A stretch of 64,000 nucleotides of DNA from Arthrobacter gengyunqii. GTDB taxonomy: Bacteria; Actinomycetota; Actinomycetes; Actinomycetales; Micrococcaceae. A model generated the notes under the pieces. It made no database searches, had not been told where the DNA came from, and saw only the letters and a program-made list of their open reading frames with translations. Each line of letters opens with the position of its first letter. Positions within the stretch are counted from its first letter, which is position 1. Position numbers and translations under genes: made by a program. Shown here in pieces: positions 27,633-36,502 of this stretch. The stretch is taken from positions 2,232,001 through 2,296,000 of the forward strand of contig NZ_CP095461.1 of the NCBI RefSeq assembly GCF_023022985.1, in the 5' to 3' direction.

Positions 27633-27770
27633 ATGATTGGCGGGGAATTGCAGCAGCACGCGCGGGCAAGGATTCACGAGCTTTCCGACACAGCGGCATC
27701 GCTTGACGACGTGAGCCACGGGCGTCCGTTCACCCCGCACCTGGACGCGTGGAAAGTGCGCGGGTCGTGA
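27633..27770 (+). pseudogene. Short N-terminal remnant of an MmcQ/YjbR-like protein, coupled to rarA
   Basis: A 45-codon frame starting at an ATG with a strong GGAGGAG ribosome site. The translation reads HARARIHELSDTAASLDDVS then HGRPFTPHLDAWKVRGS. The first half of a YjbR/MmcQ domain looks like this, and it stops where that domain should continue. Its TGA overlaps the GTG of rarA (GTGA). It could be a genuine short leader peptide coupling translation of rarA, or a gene that lost its 3' part when rarA was placed behind it. Confidence 0.5.
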
Positions 27771-29092
27771 ACGACGACACGCCATCTCTTTTCGAGGTCG
27801 ACGACGCCTCCCGGCCCTTGGCCGACCGGCTTCGGCCCCGCAGCCTGGCGGACGTCGTCGGGCAGGCCCATCTGCTCGCACCGGATGCTCCGATCGGCCG
27901 GATGGTGGATGCGCACCGGCTTGTGTCAATGGTCTTGTGGGGTCCGCCGGGGTGCGGAAAGACCACGATCGCCAGGCTTCTCGCCGAGCAGACCGATCTG
28001 GCGTTCGAACCGCTCTCAGCCACCTTCTCGGGCGTCGCTGACCTCCGCAAGGTGTTCTCCGCGGCGCAACGCCGGCGTGAGGTCGGCCAGGGCACGATGC
28101 TGTTCGTCGATGAGATCCACCGGTTCAACCGCGCCCAGCAGGACTCGTTCCTGCCTTACGTCGAGGACGGCACCGTCGTCCTCGTCGGTGCAACAACGGA
28201 GAACCCGAGCTTTGAGCTCAACGGGGCGCTCCTTTCCCGAACCCAGGTCTTCGTGTTGAAACGCCTCGACGACGGCGCACTTGAGACCCTCATCGCCCGT
28301 GCCGAGGACCTCCTCGGCGCACCTCTGCCGCTGACGGATGAGGCCCGGCAGGCGCTGGTTGCGATGGCGGACGGTGACGGCCGCTATCTGCTGAACATGA
28401 TCCAGCAGGTCCAGGCCCTTCCGGCGCCCGTGGATTCGGCGGCCCTTGCTGCGGCGGTGCAGAAACGTGCGCCTCTGTATGACAAGGGGCAGGAAGGTCA
28501 TTACAACCTGATCTCCGCCCTGCACAAGGCCATGCGGGGCTCGGACCCGGACGCGGCACTGTACTGGTTGGCGCGGATGCTCGACGGCGGTGAGGACCCC
28601 CTGTTCATCGCCCGCCGCATTACCCGGTTCGCAAACGAAGATGTCGGCATGGCCGACCCCCAAGCCGTACAGCAGGCACTCGCAGCCTGGGACGTGTATG
28701 AACGCCTCGGCTCGCCCGAAGGCGAACTCGCCATCGCGCAGGCCGTCGTCTACCTCGCCACCGCGCCGAAGTCCATCGGCGTGTACCGCGGGTTCAACAA
28801 GGCGCGTGCTGCTGCGAAGCGAACCGGGTCATTGATGCCGCCGGCGCACATCCTGAATGCCCCCACCCGGCTGATGAAAGACCTGGGCTACGGCGACGGC
28901 TACCAATACGACCCCGACACCGAAACCGGATTCTCAGGCGCGAACTATTTCCCCGACGGCATGCCGAGGGAAACCTTCTACCAACCCACTGCGCGCGGGT
29001 ACGAGCGGGCCATTGCCGAACGGCTGGCCCACTGGGCGCGGCTCCGTTCAGCGGCATCCGGATCGTCCGAACCAGATCAATCCGACACCTGA
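27767..29092 (+). CDS. rarA: Replication-associated recombination protein RarA (MgsA)
   Basis: A 441-residue AAA+ ATPase of the clamp-loader group that acts at stalled replication forks. Walker A is GPPGCGKT at 59-66, Walker B FVDEIH at 113-118, sensor 1 GATTENPSFE, arginine finger region LLSRTQVF, then a helical tetramerisation C-terminus (SDPDAALYWLARML, ANYFPDGM). I chose the GTG at 27767, because it overlaps the stop of the upstream 45-codon frame as GTGA and gives the usual leader. The GTG at 27749 is an alternative. Confidence 0.93.
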   Translation: MNDDTPSLFEVDDASRPLADRLRPRSLADVVGQAHLLAPDAPIGRMVDAHRLVSMVLWGPPGCGKTTIARLLAEQTDLAFEPLSATFSGVADLRKVFSAAQRRREVGQGTMLFVDEIHRFNRAQQDSFLPYVEDGTVVLVGATTENPSFELNGALLSRTQVFVLKRLDDGALETLIARAEDLLGAPLPLTDEARQALVAMADGDGRYLLNMIQQVQALPAPVDSAALAAAVQKRAPLYDKGQEGHYNLISALHKAMRGSDPDAALYWLARMLDGGEDPLFIARRITRFANEDVGMADPQAVQQALAAWDVYERLGSPEGELAIAQAVVYLATAPKSIGVYRGFNKARAAAKRTGSLMPPAHILNAPTRLMKDLGYGDGYQYDPDTETGFSGANYFPDGMPRETFYQPTARGYERAIAERLAHWARLRSAASGSSEPDQSDT

Positions 29093-29109
29093 TTGAACGG
29101 ACCAGCCAC

Positions 29110-29304
29110 GTGACTCCCGCTCCGCCACCCACGGCGTCCGTTCGCGGCCCGGACCGCCTGAGCCTCAATTCCGGGGAGCTGACCACGCCGGCAACGAACC
29201 GCACAAACGAGGCCAAAGCCATCCGATTCACCACTCATACGGCAATCTGTGACGTCTTGGACGCCACTCCAGCCGAACTGATTACCATCAAACCCGTGCG
29301 ATAG
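29110..29304 (+). pseudogene. Possible remnant of a Cro/C1-type HTH regulator
   Basis: A 64-residue frame whose C-terminal end (AKAIRFTTHTAICDVLDATP then AELI) looks like the last two helices of small Xre-type regulators. The N-terminal DNA-binding helices are missing and replaced by Pro-rich sequence. It has no good ribosome site. I treat it as a degraded gene; it may also be chance similarity. Confidence 0.25.
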
Positions 29305-29367
29305 AAGGACCCGTGTACGGATGTGGGATCACTTCGTCCTGGCCGTGCGCCATGTACCGTGTTGGCC

Positions 29368-29877
29368 ATGAAGAATCTTCCGCTGTCGCTCACGCTTGCC
29401 GCTGTATCCGGTGTGCTCACCCTCAAAAGCCCGGCCGGTTGGTCCCCGGGGGTGCGCCGCTCCTACGTTCTTGCGCCCGGCGCCGCCATTGGCATCATCG
29501 CCGGGGCAGCCGTGTGGAAGGGCAGTCAGAAAGGGAGGGAGAAGGCTTCCGCCGGAAGAATCGATCTTGTCACTCCGGCCGCTTCCCGCTCCACCGACGG
29601 CGCTGCGGGCACCGCACCCCTCCCTTCCTATGTGCGCGCAGACGCCCGCCCGGCAAGGCTGCCGGCAATCGGATTGGCCGTGCTGGCGGCGACGGTGGGC
29701 ATCACCGTGAGCGGGGTCTTGGCAGTGAGCCTGGTGCTGGATGAGCGGCTTGAAACATGGTTGCTCCGGCGCGGGGTGGCTCGGCCGCGGCGTGTGATGG
29801 CGGTCATCGCGGCCATGAGCTCCCTGGTCCTGGACCAGATGATGGATTTGAAGGGTCCCGAGGATGCCCGTAAGTAG
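29368..29877 (+). CDS. Predicted membrane protein
   Basis: A 169-residue protein with hydrophobic segments at residues 5-18, 31-45 and 100-125. Central part is Ser/Ala/Arg-rich (SAGRIDLVTPAASRSTDGA) and the C-terminal third contains a long helix then RLETWLLRRGVARPRRVMAV, a positive cytosolic patch. ATG 29368 selected as the first Met before the first helix. No family recognised. Confidence 0.55.
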   Translation: MKNLPLSLTLAAVSGVLTLKSPAGWSPGVRRSYVLAPGAAIGIIAGAAVWKGSQKGREKASAGRIDLVTPAASRSTDGAAGTAPLPSYVRADARPARLPAIGLAVLAATVGITVSGVLAVSLVLDERLETWLLRRGVARPRRVMAVIAAMSSLVLDQMMDLKGPEDARK

Positions 29878-30023
29878 AGCCGCCGCATCGCCGCCCGATG
29901 GCTAATTGACTCTCGAGCCGTCCAAGTTACCCATCGCCTCGGTGTCATGCCGTTCAGAGGTCCGTTGCCGGACGAGCGGATATCCCAAGCAGCCGCTTCT
30001 ATGAATCGTGAGAACATCACTGA

Positions 30024-30797
30024 GTGACCGACGACACTTTGCTTGAACTGCCGCCCCTATATGAGTCCCTGACCTGGCTCACTCCGCTTTCCGAGGAACG
30101 TGCCGCTCACCTTGTGGCGTTCTTGTCCGACCCGGCGCCGGCTGAGGTTCTGGACATGGGGTGCGGATGGGGCGAACTGCTGCTTCGGGTTTTGACGGCG
30201 GCCCCGCAGGCACGGGGACGCGGAGTGGACAGTGCTTCCGCAACCATCGACCGGGCGAAGCAACAGGCATTGGCTCGTGGGCTGCACAACAGAGCGACGT
30301 TTGATTCGACGCACGGGGCAGAAGCTGAGGCTCGCCCCGCAGATGCCGTCATCTGCATCGGCGCGAGCCAGATCTGGGGGCCGCCGGTAGAGGACGCGCA
30401 GCCGCTCGACTACGCCGCAGCCCTGCGCGCCCTTCGAGCCCTGGTGCTCCCCGGCGGCCGACTCGTCTACGGCGAGGCGATCTGGTCAGCAACACCTCAT
30501 CCGGCTGCTACCGCCCCTCTGGCTGGACGTGATGACGAGTACCTGACAGCGGATGCGCTACGCGAGCAGATCCGTGCCGTTGGTTTCGAGGTGGTGGACG
30601 GCGACCAGGCAAGCGTTCAGGAGTGGGACGCCTTCGAGGCCGGATATCGCGACAGGTTTACCCGCTGGCTAGAAGCACATGATGCCCACCATCCCGCCGC
30701 AGGGCAGGTCCGTCGGCAATATGAGGAACAGCGCGCTGCATATGAAGAGGGCTACCGAGGCGTACTCGGGATGGTGTATTTCTGCCTAAGGGGGTAG
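30024..30797 (+). CDS. Class I SAM-dependent methyltransferase
   Basis: A 257-residue enzyme with the SAM-binding motif I EVLDMGCGWGELLLRV, the motif II acid in RGVDSASATIDRAK, and motif IV VICIGASQIWG. The length is typical of small-molecule methyltransferases. The start is GTG at 30024. C-terminal segment (RWLEAHDAHHPAAGQVRRQY) is a charged helix, perhaps a substrate-binding cap. Substrate unknown. Confidence 0.85.
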   Translation: MTDDTLLELPPLYESLTWLTPLSEERAAHLVAFLSDPAPAEVLDMGCGWGELLLRVLTAAPQARGRGVDSASATIDRAKQQALARGLHNRATFDSTHGAEAEARPADAVICIGASQIWGPPVEDAQPLDYAAALRALRALVLPGGRLVYGEAIWSATPHPAATAPLAGRDDEYLTADALREQIRAVGFEVVDGDQASVQEWDAFEAGYRDRFTRWLEAHDAHHPAAGQVRRQYEEQRAAYEEGYRGVLGMVYFCLRG

Positions 30798-30894
30798 AAG
30801 TCCACAGCAACCCACTGTTCATCTGGCGCGCAGACATGCTGGCGTTCCACCAGGATCCTCCAGCGAGACGCAGGCCTGCGACCGGCTCATACGC

Positions 30895-31287
30895 TCAGTG
30901 TTTCCGCTCTGGTAAGGACCCAGGAGATTGCTTCTGCGGCAGCGGATGCATGGAGTCGATGACACGGGCGGGCATCATCGTCACCTGCGCAGTGAGGTCG
31001 ACAGGAGTAAAAGCAGGATCAATGCAGGACTTCCAGAACTCGATGTGTTTGGCATCAAGCCAGTGCGAAGACTCATAAAGGTCAGTACCACCCTCGCCCC
31101 GCACGCTGTACCAATAGAGATAGTCGATGCCGTCGAGAGTCTCCGAGAAAATCGTTTCCACGTACATTTGCTCTGGCTCGAGGGTCTCCTGCACAGCCTC
31201 CATATGCGACCGCAAGAACTCCATCCATTCAGCTACCTCTTCCTGTTTCCCAGCCTGAACACGGAATCTAGTTAGCTCAACACGCAT
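30895..31287 (-). CDS. DUF6176 family protein
   Basis: A 130-residue protein starting MRVELTRFRVQAGKQEEVAE, which is the typical start of DUF6176 (ferredoxin-like, ABM-type fold). The length agrees. It has FWKSCIDPAFTPVDL and a YLYWYSVRGEGG stretch. No cofactor or catalytic residues can be named. It stands alone. Confidence 0.7.
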   Translation of the reverse strand: MRVELTRFRVQAGKQEEVAEWMEFLRSHMEAVQETLEPEQMYVETIFSETLDGIDYLYWYSVRGEGGTDLYESSHWLDAKHIEFWKSCIDPAFTPVDLTAQVTMMPARVIDSMHPLPQKQSPGSLPERKH

Positions 31288-31456
31288 GACCCAAACCTTT
31301 CACAGCTCCTTAACTTTTCTCGGCCATATTTACCGCTTGATCCTACTGGTCACGGCCCCGGTCCTGCCCGTAAGCCGGCCCCTCGGTGGTTACCTAGAAC
31401 GACTACTTTCGAGTGATCTCGGAAGCATGCAAGGTCGGCTGCGTGGACCCTGCGGC

Positions 31457-31743
31457 GGGCACAACGTAGTGTGCGGACAGCAAGGTCAGAGCGGCGGGCC
31501 TCGTCGGGAGGAAATCGTGATCAAGCGGGGGAAACGTCGTTTCAACTGGCTACTTGCTGCCATTGCGGCGTCGATTGCAGGCGTTGTGGCGATGTTCTGG
31601 CGGTCGGGAACCTGTACTGACTCTGTTGCCGTGGCGGGTGAATGCAGTCTTGGGCCGTCGCCGTCCACCATCATCTTGGTGGTACTCCTTTGGGGCTTGG
31701 CGGTGTGGCTTCTCTACGCATGGTGGAGCGACGATCGGCGAGC
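31457..31743 (+). repeat. Dispersed repeat, copy A (intact, contains a small membrane protein gene)
   Basis: This about 290-bp block recurs in partial form at 38628-38822 (plus) and 39844-40070 (minus). The shared part starts with GGGCACAACGTAGTGTGCGG and includes the ribosome site and most of the gene 31517-31801. Copy A has an uninterrupted frame and is likely the ancestor-like copy. Confidence 0.75.
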
Positions 31744-31801
31744 AGAGGCCGGGCAATGGGAGTGCCGGGACGAGCCTGACCGACGTCGACCGGGCCTATA
31801 G
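31517..31801 (+). CDS. Small two-helix membrane protein (94 residues), intact member of a three-copy family
   Basis: Begins VIKRGKRRFNWLLAAIAASI (GTG start), a strongly basic start followed by a helix; then CTDSVAVAGEC, a possible outside disulfide; then a second helix (IILVVLLWGLAVWLLYAWW) and a charged tail. The GTG at 31517 has GGGAGG seven bases upstream. Function unknown. Broken copies of this gene and its 5' flank are found at 38628-38822 and 39844-40070, so the family is mobile or was repeatedly copied locally. Confidence 0.65.
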   Translation: MIKRGKRRFNWLLAAIAASIAGVVAMFWRSGTCTDSVAVAGECSLGPSPSTIILVVLLWGLAVWLLYAWWSDDRRAEAGQWECRDEPDRRRPGL

Positions 31802-31804
31802 CAC

Positions 31805-32155
31805 TCAGGCCTGTTCGGCTACGTCGAACTCGTTGCCGTGAGGGTCAGCGAGCGTGACCCACCGAAAGCTTTTCTCGCCCCGGCGCTCGACCAGGGTCGC
31901 CCCGGCAGTGAGCAAGCGATCGACCTCGGCGTCGAGGTCGGGAGCGGCCAGATCGAGATGGATGCTGTTCTTTCCGACGGACTGGTCGTCAACCTTTTGG
32001 AAAGCGAGCATCACCGGCAGTCCGCCGCCCTCGAGGACCACGAACCAGCCCTCGTTGGTCTGGGTGATCTCCGCATTGGTCTGCTCGGCCCACCAGCGAG
32101 CGAGCAGTTCGGCGTCTGTGGTGTTGATCGTGACCATGCCTAATTTGAGTGTCAT
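31805..32155 (-). CDS. VOC family protein
   Basis: A 116-residue glyoxalase-fold protein starting MTLKLGMVTINTTDAELLAR with LADPHGNEFDVAEQA near the end (Glu metal ligand). Convergent with the small membrane protein gene with a 3-bp gap. Substrate unknown. Confidence 0.8.
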   Translation of the reverse strand: MTLKLGMVTINTTDAELLARWWAEQTNAEITQTNEGWFVVLEGGGLPVMLAFQKVDDQSVGKNSIHLDLAAPDLDAEVDRLLTAGATLVERRGEKSFRWVTLADPHGNEFDVAEQA

Positions 32156-32368
32156 GAAGTCACCCTATTGGCGCCAGGATTCAATGGGAACGAAACAGTG
32201 TGAGAGCAAGAGCATTTCCATGCGTTCCGATAGAGGAAGCCATCTCACGGAGCAGCTTTTAAGATGCGCTGCCAGCCGGATCCGTCGAGGGCATCCTCCA
32301 ATGGCAGCCTGATCCGATGATCGACGCCGAATCCGTGGATTACGACGAGCGGTAGACCTTCTCCTCTA

Positions 32369-32387
32369 GTTCCGGCCCGGCCGGAAC
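32369..32387 (-). terminator. Stem-loop just after mscL
   Basis: GTTCCGGC pairs with GCCGGAAC (eight base pairs, three-base loop) four bases downstream of the mscL stop on the minus strand. Position suggests transcription termination. Confidence 0.55.
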
Positions 32388-32391
32388 CCCA

Positions 32392-32820
32392 TTAGTTTTT
32401 CGGCCCGCCCGGGGACTGTGCTGTCCCGTTCGGCGGCTGCGAAGTGAGCGCATCCCGGATCTCGGTCAGCAGCATCACCTGCGGATCCGCGCTCTGTTCC
32501 GGAGAGATCCCAAGTCTGCGGTTGCGCCGTTCGATCATTTTGTTCATCGGCAGCACGATCGCGAAGTACACGGCAGCCGCGACGAGCAGGAAGTTCACGA
32601 CGGCGGTCAGCAGGACCCCGAACTGAATCTGGTTCCCGTTGAAGGTAACCGCCGCGAAACTGTCGAAGTTCGGCGAACCGACGAGTCCGGAGATGAACGG
32701 CATAAGCACGGAGTTGACCAGGGCGTTGACGACGGTCGTAAACGCTGCGCCGATGATTACAGCAACCGCCAGGTCCAGGACATTGCCCTTCATGATGAAG
32801 TCTTTGAATCCCTTTAACAT
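32392..32820 (-). CDS. mscL: Large-conductance mechanosensitive channel MscL
   Basis: A 142-residue protein that opens under hypo-osmotic shock. N-terminal MLKGFKDFIMKGNVLDLAVAV and helix 1 (AVIIGAAFTTVVNALVNSVL), loop with SFAAVTFNGNQIQFG, helix 2 (VVNFLLVAAAVYFAIVLPMN), then the cytoplasmic charged helix with TEIRDAL. All fit MscL. It is followed by a clear stem-loop. Confidence 0.95.
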   Translation of the reverse strand: MLKGFKDFIMKGNVLDLAVAVIIGAAFTTVVNALVNSVLMPFISGLVGSPNFDSFAAVTFNGNQIQFGVLLTAVVNFLLVAAAVYFAIVLPMNKMIERRNRRLGISPEQSADPQVMLLTEIRDALTSQPPNGTAQSPGGPKN

Positions 32821-32926
32821 CTCGCCAGAGTAACCGCCCCAGGACCCGCGGCGCAGCCCTCACCGAAGATTCGTGTCTTGCGCAGCAGCATTCGCCGGAC
32901 CGAGTGGTCGGCGTCCTTGGTGAGGA

Positions 32927-33955
32927 CTAGATTGGCCCGCTTGCATACGGGAGCGTCGCTTCTTGTTGGTTTCGGTGGCGGGTTTCGGCTCGTAATCCGA
33001 GGTAGGTGCCGGTGATGATGAGTACGGCGCCGAGGAGCCCGATGAGGGCGAGGGTGTCCTGTCCGACGGTGAGTCCGATGAGGACTGCCCAGATGGGTTC
33101 GGTGCCCATGAGGAGGCTGGCTCGTGAAGCAGAGGTCTGCTGGATGGCCCAGGTTTGGACGAGGAACGCGAAGACGCTGCAGGCCAAGCCCAGGTAGAGG
33201 ACACCGAGCCACTGTGCCGGGTTGAAGGTTCTGATAGCGGCAAGGACGCCGGTATGGTCCGCGGCGGTGTAGACGACGGCGCAGACGGCGCTTTGTGCCA
33301 GAGTCAGAGTCAGCGGGCTGTAGTCCCGTCCTCGGGTAAGGCCGGAGACAGCGGTGACGTGGATTGCACGGACGATCGCGGAGGCGAGCATCAGTGTGTC
33401 GCCAGGAGTCGGGGTAGCGAGCCCATCCTCGGAAACGAGCAGACACACACCGACGACGGCGATCACGCCGGCGCCGAGTACCATGCGCGGTAGCTTCACC
33501 CGGAAGGCGATGCTCTCGGCGACTGGGGTGAAAACGACGACGAGGCTGATGATCAAGCCGGCATTCGTGGCACTGGTGCCGGCGATCCCATGGGTTTCCA
33601 GGATCAGTACGGCCGCCTGAGTGAGGCCGAGCACGACGCCGATGACACTCTCACGCAGTCCCGCCTTGCGCCGGTTCCATATGAGCGCGATTACGACCAG
33701 CGCAGCGGTGGTGATGAGGAACCGCAGGGAGAGGATTACGGTGACGCCGACGGTGTCTGTGAGAGTTTTCGCTGCCAGGTAGCTGCTACCCCACACCACG
33801 GCGACCAGCAGGAGAAGGACATCGACGCGTCGCGTAATGATCAAGGTCAGGAAACGACCATGCGAGCCCTGTCGTAAACGCTGGGCGAAGGAGTTCGGTG
33901 AGGTTAGGGGTGAAAGGAAAGATGGCACTTTTCGAGTGTCCCCGGTCCTTATCAA
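32927..33955 (-). CDS. EamA/DMT family transporter
   Basis: Ten hydrophobic helices in two EamA halves, e.g. LLLLVAVVWGSSYLAAKTL (first half) and LGVLYLGLACSVFAFLVQTW with PIWAVLIGLTVG (second half). Probably exports metabolites. The start is unclear: the frame is open to 33955 (TTG); a TTG at 33844 would give a more typical first helix. The gene is divergent from the LysR gene with a short gap, so LysR control is likely. Confidence 0.8.
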   Translation of the reverse strand: MIRTGDTRKVPSFLSPLTSPNSFAQRLRQGSHGRFLTLIITRRVDVLLLLVAVVWGSSYLAAKTLTDTVGVTVILSLRFLITTAALVVIALIWNRRKAGLRESVIGVVLGLTQAAVLILETHGIAGTSATNAGLIISLVVVFTPVAESIAFRVKLPRMVLGAGVIAVVGVCLLVSEDGLATPTPGDTLMLASAIVRAIHVTAVSGLTRGRDYSPLTLTLAQSAVCAVVYTAADHTGVLAAIRTFNPAQWLGVLYLGLACSVFAFLVQTWAIQQTSASRASLLMGTEPIWAVLIGLTVGQDTLALIGLLGAVLIITGTYLGLRAETRHRNQQEATLPYASGPI

Positions 33956-34000
33956 TTAGACGAGAGGGCAATTTCTGAAGTGATGGTTTAGCGTTCACTT

Positions 34001-34930
34001 ATGGATGTGAATCAATTGCGAATGCTTAGGGAGCTGGGAGAGCGCGGGAGTCTGGCTGCTGTGGCGCGGGCATTCCACGTTTCACCATCTGCTGTGTCCC
34101 AGCAGCTCACCGCGTTACAGCGCCGGGTCGAGGTGCCCCTGACAGAACGCCGAGGTCGAAACTTGGTCCTCACCGGTGCCGGGCAGGCATTGGCCGAAGC
34201 AGCCACCCAGATCAGCGTCGCTATGAGCTCCGCGGAGCAGGCCGTGAGCCGGTACGTGCAGGACCCGACCGCGACAGTGAGGATCTGCGCATTCAACAGC
34301 GCCGCCCTGACCTACTTCGGCCCACTTCTGGGAGACCTTGCTGGTGAGGGGAATCCCCGCCTTGTTTGTCACGACCGGGACGTAGGGCAAGATGCCTTTC
34401 CCGCCCTCGCAGCTGACTATGACCTCGTGATCGCTCACCGCCTCGAGCACAGCGCGCCCTGGCCGTCGTCCCTGACAGTGCTACCCCTGGTGCGTGAACC
34501 CTTGGACGTCGCGATGTCGGATCGACATCCTCTGGCCGGTCAATCCACCGTCGGTGTCGCGGAGCTTATCGATGAGGAATGGGTGTCTGTTCAGGATGGA
34601 TTTCCACTGGTATCAGCTCTGCACAGCATCGCCGTGCATGCAGGCAAGTCCCTGAACATAACGCACCGGATCAACGAGTTCTTCGTTGCCGCCGCGATTA
34701 TCGCTAACAGTCCCGCCGTCGCGCTCATGCCCCGCTACACCGCAGCACCTCAGCCCGGCAGCCGCATAGTCCTCAAACCACTGCGCGATGTACACCTCAG
34801 CAGACACGTCGACATCCTCTGCCGCCCCGAAAGCCTGTACCGAACAGCCGTTCAGAAAGTCCTCAGGACTCTCCAGAACCGTGCCACACCCACTCGTTTG
34901 GACGGCAAAGACGCAGAAGGAACCGTCTGA
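34001..34930 (+). CDS. LysR family transcriptional regulator
   Basis: A 309-residue regulator. Winged helix-turn-helix at the N-terminus (MDVNQLRMLRELGERGSLAA through SPSAVSQQLTALQRRVEVPL), then an effector domain with periplasmic-binding-like fold. ATG at 34001. The 45-bp gap to the divergent DMT transporter is typical of LysR/target pairs, so it probably senses that transporter's substrate. The actual ligand is unknown. Confidence 0.9.
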   Translation: MDVNQLRMLRELGERGSLAAVARAFHVSPSAVSQQLTALQRRVEVPLTERRGRNLVLTGAGQALAEAATQISVAMSSAEQAVSRYVQDPTATVRICAFNSAALTYFGPLLGDLAGEGNPRLVCHDRDVGQDAFPALAADYDLVIAHRLEHSAPWPSSLTVLPLVREPLDVAMSDRHPLAGQSTVGVAELIDEEWVSVQDGFPLVSALHSIAVHAGKSLNITHRINEFFVAAAIIANSPAVALMPRYTAAPQPGSRIVLKPLRDVHLSRHVDILCRPESLYRTAVQKVLRTLQNRATPTRLDGKDAEGTV

Positions 34931-35097
34931 ATCGGAACGTTAAGTCATCTGGGAAATGTCGCGATACAGGATGCCTCAGCGATCGTCCAGAAGCGATTAG
35001 TTTCGAGTGTCGTATGGCGGTAGCCGATGGTCTAACGATGAGGCGTGCCGCTGCGTGTAAACCCTCTCCGGGGTTGCAGGAGATAGTCTGAGCCACC

Positions 35098-35661
35098 ATG
35101 AGAGAGATCCATCAGGAAGTTGATTACGTCCGGTTTGAGAACGTTGCCCCGGATGAAGTCTGGAGTGAGATCGCGGATCTCTTCGTCTCGAGCTTCGCGG
35201 CCCCTCCTTACAACGAATCACCAAGCGACCTACACAGCATCGCCCAATGGGGACCCGATCAACTCGCTAGTCCTGGTGGACGACTCGTCGCGGCGAGCCA
35301 CGACAAGCAGGTGATCGGCTTTGCGCTCTCACAAAGGCTTGACCAAGATATCTCCTGGCGGCGACGACTAGACGCAATGCTGCCAGCGCGAGACGCGGCA
35401 ATCATGCCATCGAGGACCGTGATCGTCCAGGAACTAGCTGTCCGCGAGAGCTTTCGAGGCCATGGGATAGCCAAACAGTGCATCCGCGAACTTCTCTCGA
35501 GCCGAACCGAACACGATGCTGTCCTAGGCGTTTTTGGGCAAGCACCCCAAGTCAAAGAAATGTATACACGATGGGGTTTCTCGGAACTTGGAACCTGCCT
35601 CATTTACGGCGGAACCGTGACCCTGCATACCTTGCACCAAAGACTTCCCTGGAGGGCCTAA
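35098..35661 (+). CDS. GNAT family N-acetyltransferase
   Basis: A 187-residue GNAT-like protein. The acetyl-CoA loop is RGHGIAKQCI preceded by VIVQELAVRESF; YTRWGFSELG is the usual C-terminal motif. ATG at 35098. The substrate is unknown. Confidence 0.8.
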   Translation: MREIHQEVDYVRFENVAPDEVWSEIADLFVSSFAAPPYNESPSDLHSIAQWGPDQLASPGGRLVAASHDKQVIGFALSQRLDQDISWRRRLDAMLPARDAAIMPSRTVIVQELAVRESFRGHGIAKQCIRELLSSRTEHDAVLGVFGQAPQVKEMYTRWGFSELGTCLIYGGTVTLHTLHQRLPWRA

Positions 35662-35841
35662 TCATCCCTGCGGGCAGGCAATGTGCGCGCCGGGACCTCA
35701 TGCGACCATCGGTTCGCTGCCATAGGTGCTGCCTAAGTACGCCCTGCGCAATGCCGTCCGCACGCAAGGGGATGGTCAGCGGGCGCCTTCGCGGGCGGGG
35801 CCAACGAAGCACTCTAATGATCTCCCCGGGACAAGGGAAAA

Positions 35842-36502
35842 TCAGGTTAGGGACTGGGAGTATTGTCCATGGGGCCCGGTGAGCGCGATCGGGCAACCGT
35901 TTCTGGCCAGAACAAAGGCACCGTCTTTTGGCATCGTCCGGGTAGGGATCCGGGCGGTGATCTCGGGCAAGACCGGCAGGCCTTCGTTACTTAGCCAGAC
36001 GCAGTCAAGGGCATTCACCTGGTCCACGAATTGCTGCCGCTCAGGGCGCGTGAGGTATACGAGCACAGCGCTGTGGAAGATGACCAAAGTGGCCTCCGGC
36101 GGCGCCAACCGTGCCAGCCTCCCGATCTCCTGGTTCAGGTCACCGGCCACGAGCATCGGCGGATCAGCGGCGACCACAGCCGCGGCGGCGTGGAGGCGCT
36201 GGCGCCTGGCCTCGTGTTCAGGCCAGATGAGCGTCTCCAACCACTGCAGGTTCTCCCGGTCGCTGATGTCGATGGGGTTTATATCGATACCCGCGCGCCA
36301 GATCACCTCGGGAACCTTCGTTGGGACAGTGGCATTGCCTCGCCATTCGCATTCGAGCACCACATCCGTAGCCTGCGGCGGATCCACCCGGACCTGTCCA
36401 TCCCCCCGCTGGTAGGTGTAGCTGTATCGGTCCGGGTAAAGGCAGAGCCCGGCTGAGGCTCCAACTTCCAGCAATGCGACCGGTCCTTCGATGGCGGCTA
36501 GT
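35842..36502 (-). pseudogene. C-terminal part of a DUF2332 protein, cut off by IS481 insertion
   Basis: Reads LAAIEGPVALLEVGASAG, LCLYPDRYSY, then RAGIDINPIDI and VFHSAVLVYLTRP-like DUF2332 core to the normal C-terminus. Its N-terminal part is at 37584-37897 across the IS. Removing the IS and one 6-bp duplication restores one frame: the joint would read LLPELAAIEG. The longer frame to 36603 uses IS sequence at its start and is not natural. Confidence 0.85.
36497..36502. repeat. Target-site duplication, left side of IS481 copy 1
   Basis: GCTAGT, repeated at 37584-37589 on the other side. Form NCTAGN, the known preference of IS481. Confidence 0.9.

Noticed and set aside
35662..35841. Short sequence similar to 41200-41260 (GGGCGCCTTCGCGGGCGG-like)
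   Set aside because: Match too short and GC-rich to separate from chance; no frame.
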